Under the pieces are notes generated by a model. The model did no database searches. It was not told the DNA's origin and saw only the letters and a program-made list of their open reading frames with translations. A program made the translations under genes and the position numbers. Shown here piece after piece: positions 58,819-64,000 of a DNA stretch of 64,000 nucleotides. Position 1 is the stretch's first letter. Each line of letters begins with the position of its first letter. The stretch comes from Dryocosmus kuriphilus. Its lineage: Eukaryota; Arthropoda; Insecta; Hymenoptera; Cynipidae. The stretch spans positions 55,723,119-55,787,118 of the forward strand of contig CM076192.1 in NCBI GenBank assembly GCA_038277395.1, given 5' to 3'.

Positions 58819-58873
58819 AGCCTGTATCGATGCGGACACACGGGGGACGCCGTGGGCCAACCACCAACAGGTT
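58819..58873. other. Candidate structured RNA motif, copy 1
   Basis: A 41-nt GC-rich core (58826-58866) lies between arms AGCCTGT (58819-58825) and ACAGGTT (58867-58873), which pair over 7 bp including one G-T wobble. The core has ATCGAT at its 5' side, a stem whose inner part is CACGG/CCGTG with a GGGACG loop, and CACCA at its 3' side. Compared with copies 2 and 3 the arms differ in sequence but stay complementary. Which strand is functional is open: wobble and mismatch counts favour the minus strand slightly, while the possible G-A pairs favour plus. I do not recognise the family. Confidence 0.6.
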
Positions 58874-59141
58874 ACGTAAGAAATATTCACCGGCACGCTT
58901 TCTCTACAGATGATTTTTTTTTGAGAGTTTTATAAACTATTAATAAAAGTATCGTAGTTTATTAGCCCATGCTTACAATATAAATGCTTTGACGCTGTGA
59001 TCGTTTTTTATAAGATTATAAAAAAAAAAGGTCCATTCTCGAGAAGTTATTCTAGCCCTGCAGAGAAACTTGAGAAGGAAAAATTAAGTCAATAAGGCAG
59101 CAAAATCCTTAAAGACAGCCAAGCGGCTAAGCATCCTCCAA

Positions 59142-59198
59142 CGATTCGTATCGATGCGGGCACACGGGGGATGCCGTGGGCCAACCACCAACAAATCG
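59142..59198. other. Candidate structured RNA motif, copy 2
   Basis: The core (59150-59190, again 41 nt) differs from copy 1 at only two positions. The arms are CGATTCGT (59142-59149) and ACAAATCG (59191-59198): 8 positions, 7 of them Watson-Crick and one C-A, which would be G-U on the other strand. The first 34 nt from 59200 align without gaps to the 34 nt after copy 1 (58876-58909), so the repeated unit extends past the hairpin. Confidence 0.6.
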
Positions 59199-59229
59199 CG
59201 TGAGAAATGTTCAATCGCGAGGTTTTTCC

Positions 59230-59290
59230 GCAGTCTTACGTCGATATGGGTACACGGGGGACGCCGTGGACCAGTCACCAGTAAGACTGC
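59230..59290. other. Candidate structured RNA motif, copy 3
   Basis: The arms GCAGTCTTAC (59230-59239) and GTAAGACTGC (59281-59290) are perfect 10-bp complements and unrelated in sequence to the arms of copies 1 and 2. The 41-nt core (59240-59280) differs from the other cores mainly where the predicted structure allows it. Pair 12-31 changes from C-G to T-A and pair 7-36 from G-C to A-T. The loop GGGACG and the CACGG/CCGTG stem are unchanged. Confidence 0.65.
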
Positions 59291-59649
59291 TCCTATTTAG
59301 GCTCTTTTCTCTTTGCCTTTCAAAACTTTAGCGGCTCAAACTGGTGAAGCGGAGCACAGGGTGACGAAAAACAGCCTGTACACAACCCCCAGAGTGAGTC
59401 AGAAAAAGGTAGACGTCTGGCTCGAACAACGGCTCGAGAGCCAAGAGTGAAGAGACTTATACTGTCGCCTGTCCCGCCTTTATGGACGCAGGATTTCATT
59501 TTGCTTGCGAGAGAGTGAAGCTTGCCTTGTTAGCCACCTAACATGATCGATTCGTACTTCCACTCTGCGGGGGCGTACCCTCTCAGTCTCTATAGACAGA
59601 GACAGCGTGCTATTTCGTCCTGTGTTAGCATTCTCTCACTTATGGCATG

Positions 59650-59667
59650 CTCTCTCTCTCTCTCTCT
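59650..59667. repeat. (CT)n run
   Basis: Nine CT units. On the opposite strand they read GAGAGA, a possible GAGA-factor site. Confidence 0.8.
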
Positions 59668-59798
59668 TTTCCTCTGTCTCATTTAATACAAAGAGAGTTA
59701 AAACGGCCTGAGGATATACCGTAGATTGTCGAGAATTATTCCTTCGTGACAATACTTGGTGGGTACATTATAAACTTATCTCATAAATTATTCCTTCG

Positions 59799-59801
<3 letters not shown>

Positions 59802-59858
<57 letters not shown>
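59802..59858. repeat. (TA)n microsatellite
   Basis: About 28 TA units. Confidence 0.95.
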
Positions 59859-59867
<9 letters not shown>

Positions 59868-60104
59868 GGATGAGTACACATTAAAAATATTCCTTCGCAA
59901 AAATTATTTGGGTGGCCCTGAAAAGGGCCGTTATATGGTAAAGCGTTCGCTTCTAGATATTTTTTTCCAAAATAAATTTTATGGCTTTATTTTAGGTAAA
60001 AAATTGTTTAAAATAATAATAACTAATAATAATTTATTAAGACCAGGATTAAAAATGCATGAAATTTATAACAGAAATTTCTATTAGAAAATTTTGTTTT
60101 CAGA

Positions 60105-60835
60105 GGAGACAAATAGTATTCGTGAAACTCAGTAAAATTTTATGTAAAATGTAAAAAAAAATTTAGTTTTGCGTTAGAGTTCACGCAAAAATATCTTTTC
60201 CTTTTTGGGATAAATTTTCGATTTGCTTTATTTGTAAAAAGTTATTAAATATTATTTCTAATGTTTTTAATTAACAATTTTTCTTGATTGATATAGGTAG
60301 AAGCGTTTTCATAAAAAGCAAAAATGAAATAATTTTCAATTTAAGCTTTTTTGTAATATGTTAGAAAATTTATATAAAAAATTATGAAAAATGAAAAAAT
60401 TTTAATTTAGTTTTTTATCAAACATTTTCCAGATACTAGACCGGTAGTAAAAATTTTTTTAAAATTATTTTAAAATATTTTTTACATAATTTTCAGTTTT
60501 AAATAAATTTAATCATTGATAACTTTAGAAATTTTAGTTTGAACGGTAAACATTCTTTCCATGTAGAAAATAATATTAGCGGAACTTTGCACTAAATTAT
60601 GAAAGAAGGGACAAATTTTATTTTTTTTATTTGTATTAATGTGCTCTCTTAAAAATATTATAACCTAATGTAATAAATAATAATTTGAATAATATCTAAT
60701 ATCAGTTCTTGCTGTTAAAGTCCACTATTTACGAGATCTAATTAAAGAACAATCACCAAAGCCTTTTATTGATTTATACTTTGATTTAGTGTTTTTCGAA
60801 GTGATAAGCATGTTTATTTCCTATGCTATACACCT
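60105..60835. repeat. Segmental tandem repeat A-B, copy 1
   Basis: Part A (60105-60500; GAAACTCAGTAAAA, TTTTTGGGATAAATTTTC, CAATTTTTCTTGATTG) and part B (60510-60835; TTTGAACGGTAAA, AATATTAGCGG, GAACAATCACCAAAGC, GTGATAAGCATGTTTATT) both recur downstream at 61865-62960 in the same orientation. No ORF is conserved between copies. Confidence 0.75.
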
Positions 60836-61864
60836 ATGCTATATATACACCGAACCAATAACAATAATTTCAGTTATAAAACACAATTAAAAAAAAATTT
60901 AATCTGTCAATAAATTTTCCAATTTCTGATTCACAACAGTAATATAATAAAAACTATTGTTTTTTTTTAGATTTTACGTTATTTTAACAATATTAATTGA
61001 GAATGTAATTTGTGAAAAAAAAAGAATAGTATCATATTCTCAAGGTCGTGTAAAGTGTCAGTCTCACTAATCATCCCTTCTCATTAATGGTCCACAGTGG
61101 CGTGAATGTAGGGCCCGACACTGGTGCTTGAGATGTCGGTAAAGTGTGTCGCGAGGGGAAAGGAAAGTGGAGGGGCTAGTCTGACCAAAGTGGCCCCTTA
61201 CTACGCAGAACCCGAGGGGCTATTCACTGGAGTATTCTCATGACGGCCGTTGACTAAACTTACCCGAAATCCTCAAGTCGTCTCTGGCCATGTCTCGGTT
61301 ATTCACAGTTATTCAGTGGAAGTCTAGTAGTAGTCTCTGACCATTTTTCGGTAATTTTCGGCAATAGTAGGCAGTAGTCGGCACGCTCTCACTCACTCCT
61401 CATCAGATCACACTTCCGAGTAGATGCTGGTCGTCGCTGTGGTAGTCTCAAGTTAGTCTGTTAGTCTGGATAACAGAATTTTTAGTGAATAGCCCCTCGT
61501 TAGTACCTAACTTGTCGCACCCGTGTATTTGAAAGAAATTAACGCATTCTAAAAGAAAGGTGGACACGAGATTGAATTTATTTATGTATTAAGTGATAAC
61601 TGGTGACAATTTTTAGCATTTAAAGTTATCGTTTAATATTTATCCTAAAAAGTTTAGTCAAGTTATTTTTTGATATTTTGTAGTTATGATTATAGAGGGA
61701 CGAAAGCAATTGAAAATAAAATATTTTGTAGTAAACTTAAAATTTTTGTTTCGAATCTGTAATCTGAAGTCTTGTGGATGGGTACATTAATACCTTATCC
61801 ATGAGTAAAATTCATTAAATATGACACAAAATATGTGTTTACTCATGCATTATGTACAAGCCGA
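60836..61864. other. Interruption in the A-B array with a GC-rich island
   Basis: This segment replaces the first part of the second A unit. Its centre (61080-61530) is GC-rich and contains a perfect 16-bp inverted repeat, CGAGGGGCTATTCACT at 61213-61228 and AGTGAATAGCCCCTCG at 61484-61499. GTAGTAGTC/CAGTAGTCGG words recur between them. No coding frame is visible. It may be an inserted element or a promoter of a non-coding transcript. Confidence 0.4.
61213..61499. repeat. 287-bp segment bounded by a perfect 16-bp inverted repeat
   Basis: CGAGGGGCTATTCACT and its exact reverse complement bracket 255 bp of GC-rich sequence. This looks like the terminal repeats of a small MITE. I found no target duplication beside them, and the inner sequence next to the repeats matches only weakly. 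Confidence 0.5.
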
Positions 61865-62960
61865 TTGAAAAATATTTTTTTCAAACATATTTTAAAATAT
61901 TATTTATACATCCATTCTATTTTTAATGAGTTTAAGCATTGATGATCTAAGAAATTTTATATAAAAATTACTTTTAGTTGTAAATTTTGTCTACAAAGAG
62001 GAACGATAAGCATTCTATTTTGAGACAAATTCTTTGTATTACTTTTCATTTGAAAAAGATTGGAGAATAATACGTGTGGAAGCAAATAAATTTTGATCAT
62101 TGAAAGAAAAATCAGTTTGAACGGTAAAACATTATTTCTATGTCAAAAATAATATTAGCGGCACTTTGCACTAAGTTATGGGAGAAAGGACAAATTTTAT
62201 TTTATTCTTTCTATTAATGTGCTCCCTTAAAAATATTATGATATAATGTGATAAATAATAATTTTAATAATATTGATATTAGTCATTGCTGTTCAAGTCC
62301 ACTAATTACGAGATTTAATTAAAGAACAATCACCAAAGCTTTTTATTGATTTATACTTTGATTTAGTGTTTTTCAAAGTGATAAGCATGTTTATTTCCTA
62401 TGCTGCAGAAGATAGTACTAGCGAAACTCAGTAAAACTTCATATGAAATGTAACAGAATTTTCTTTTTGCTTTAGCATTCACGTAAAAGTATTATTTCTT
62501 TTTGGGATAAATTTTCAGTTTGTTTTATTTGTAGAAAGTTTAAAAATATTATTTTTAACGTTTTTCATTAACAATTTTTCTTGATTGGTATAGGTAGATG
62601 CATTTTTATAAAATACAAAATTTATTAACTAATTTCCATTTGAAAAGTTTTTGCAAAATGTTAGAAAATGTTTAAAAAATTTTTAAGAACACTGAAGAAA
62701 GTTCCTTTTTTTGCTGATATATCAACTTAAAATTAATTTTAGCTCATAAAAATGTTTCGAAACATTTTGTTATCAAACATCTTCCAGATAAGCCGAAAGG
62801 AAATTTTTTTTAACATTTTAAAATATTATTTATACATCATTTTTATTTTTAATGAGTTAAAGCATTGATTGCTTTAAAAATGTTATAGAAAAATTATTTT
62901 TAGTTGTAAATTTTGTCTACGCAGAGGAAAAATAATGTTAGAAAAGCTAGATTAAGGTTT
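61865..62960. repeat. Segmental tandem repeat, A tail - B - A
   Basis: 61865-62060 matches the end of unit A (TTTTAGTTGTAAATTTTGTCTAC, also at 62896). 62095-62402 is a second copy of B. 62403-62960 is a full A unit. With 60105-60835 the order is A-B-[interruption]-A tail-B-A, which implies an original tandem array with a unit of roughly 0.8-0.9 kb. Confidence 0.75.
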
Positions 62961-63059
62961 AGGATCTATGTATGAATAAAATTTGTTTTTTTGTGAAGTA
63001 TTCTAAAATGGGTTAAAATTTTTCTAAAATAATGTTTGAATAATTTTCAGTTTCCGGAC

Positions 63060-63400
63060 TTTCAATTTTAGGAGATATAGCACTGTTTGAACTTGAATGA
63101 ATAAGCAAAATGAATGTTTCACTAAATACAAAATGCTCGACATGCCCAAGTGAGATAATATATTAATTTAATTTTTAGGCTAAAGCTTCTTAATATTTTC
63201 GGATTGACATTTACTGAATTTCCTAGTAAACGCATAAAAATAAGTTTTGACAGCGATGACGATAATGTAAAATTTTTTATAATAACTTCCCATCAAAAAA
63301 TCTTTCCCATGTAAAAGAATAATTTTAGAGATGTTTTATCGATTTATCTATTAGATTTACGATAACCGAAAAAGTTAAGACCTTCGTGTTACTAGTTCGA
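63060..63400. repeat. Segmental repeat C, copy 2
   Basis: A diverged copy of 58000-58400 in the same orientation (TGCTCGACATGCCCAA, AAACGCATAAAAATAAGTTTT, GACGATAATGTAAAA, TATCGATTTATCTATTAG). Confidence 0.65.
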
Positions 63401-63684
63401 CAGTTTTGCAAAAAGTTCTTAAGAGCAAATGATAGTCTACGACTTAATCAATGAATGTCCTTGGAATGCATTTCTTTTCCGCCTTCTTATTTGTAAAGCA
63501 AATAAAATATTGGGAAAATAGAGTAAATCAAAGAAAATATATTAGCCGACCGCTGTCTGGCCCCATAGAGTTTATATTTAGCATGGAAAAGCTGTTTTTT
63601 TTTGTCAACTTTGCATGCTCACTTTATAGCCGTGGTAAATGATTACAAAGCAATTTATAAAAAACAACTTTTCCGTACTACTTC

Positions 63685-63753
<69 letters not shown>

Positions 63754-64000
63754 TATATACATATGTGTATATCTTCGTACAATCCAATATTTTATGTACT
63801 TTACGAATAAGAAGACGGAAAAATATACATTGCAGGGTCATTAGTTTATTTCGTTCTAGACTACCAGTTGCCCTTAAAGAAACATAAGGTCAAAGATAAA
63901 ATTTCTAGGGTATCGGAACATCGCATATGTGGAGGTAAATATTGTAAACGTACAGTTCTTCTTTCGTGTACACAAACGTTAACGTCGGAATTAACCACTG
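63401..64000. other. Intergenic to window end
   Basis: A short less AT-rich patch near 63440-63640 leaves ORFs without motifs. A TA microsatellite lies at 63687-63750. Nothing else is recognised. Confidence 0.45.
63687..63750. repeat. (TA)n microsatellite
   Basis: About 32 TA units. They create an Ile-Tyr run in one frame, which is not a gene. Confidence 0.95.

Larger units (their letters stand above)
59291..60104. other. GC-richer non-coding stretch, then AT-rich DNA with a TA microsatellite
   Basis: 59300-59720 is less AT-rich, with the hairpin-capable TGGCTCGAACAACGGCTCG-AGAGCCA near 59420, a CT run (59650-59667) and a GTCTCTATAGAC palindromic word. It might be the body of a non-coding transcript or a promoter, but no splice or coding pattern supports either. 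A TA microsatellite follows at 59802-59858. Confidence 0.35.

Noticed and set aside
59084..59278. Minus-strand ORF with repeated VVGPRHPPCARID / VTGPRRPPCTHID peptides
   Set aside because: The peptide repeat is a by-product of the repeated 41-nt core. Copy 1 lies outside the frame, and arm sequences vary in ways that preserve pairing rather than codons.
58819..59290. Hammerhead or twister ribozyme
   Set aside because: The hammerhead core words (CTGATGA and GAAA in the right places) are absent on both strands, and the twister conserved loops do not match. The motif is left as unclassified.
61080..61530. Promoter or first exon of a second gene
   Set aside because: GC-rich, but no open frame, no well-placed initiator/DPE pair, and a perfect 16-bp inverted repeat that suggests an inserted element instead.
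63602..63844. 80-codon ORF with an Ile-Tyr run
   Set aside because: Created by the TA microsatellite.

Overview
The window is AT-rich animal nuclear DNA. It is almost certainly from an insect, and I lean towards Hymenoptera; that lean is inference. The only intact protein-coding gene I can support is the zinc-finger repressor scratch (scrt), in two exons on the + strand (12847-13147 and 28313-29499). They are joined in phase across a 15.2 kb intron. Exon 1 carries the SNAG repression motif and exon 2 carries all five zinc fingers. A GC-richer upstream block (about 11640-12846) looks like promoter and leader; it holds an initiator/DPE-like pair and two overlapping upstream ORFs.

Layout. 1-11.6 kb: a tRNA-derived SINE (420-745, - strand), a decayed lysine-rich ORF split by a hAT MITE (4838-6041), several degenerate tandem repeats, a possible LTR end and a 1.1 kb inverted-repeat element. 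11.6-13.1 kb: scrt promoter, leader and exon 1. 13.1-28.3 kb: the scrt intron, containing two related palindromic (foldback) elements at 16.0-19.4 kb and three copies of one TA-flanked MITE at 22.5-25.2 kb. 28.3-29.5 kb: scrt exon 2, then its 3' UTR. 29.5-47.4 kb: gene-poor DNA with a hairpin element (35.76 kb), a foldback with two 201-bp arms (37.74-38.32 kb) and a 41-bp minisatellite (42.35-43.3 kb). 47.4-53.1 kb: an internally deleted hAT transposon with a perfect 8-bp target duplication, then a nearly complete but inactivated RTE-like LINE (- strand) with a 14-bp target duplication. 53.6-54.4 kb: two strong hairpins and a low-complexity block. 57.8-63.4 kb: a region of tandem and segmental repeats.

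The observation I rate highest is at 58819-59290. Three copies of a 41-nt GC-rich core are each enclosed by a different pair of complementary arms (7-10 bp). Two pairs inside the core also covary (C-G to T-A and G-C to A-T). Sequence change with pairing retained is the signature of a selected or recently selected RNA (or DNA) secondary structure. I do not recognise it as a known ribozyme or RNA family.

No bacterial operon, CRISPR array, rRNA gene or intact tRNA gene is visible. Most remaining short ORFs are chance readings of AT-rich DNA or shadows of the repeats.
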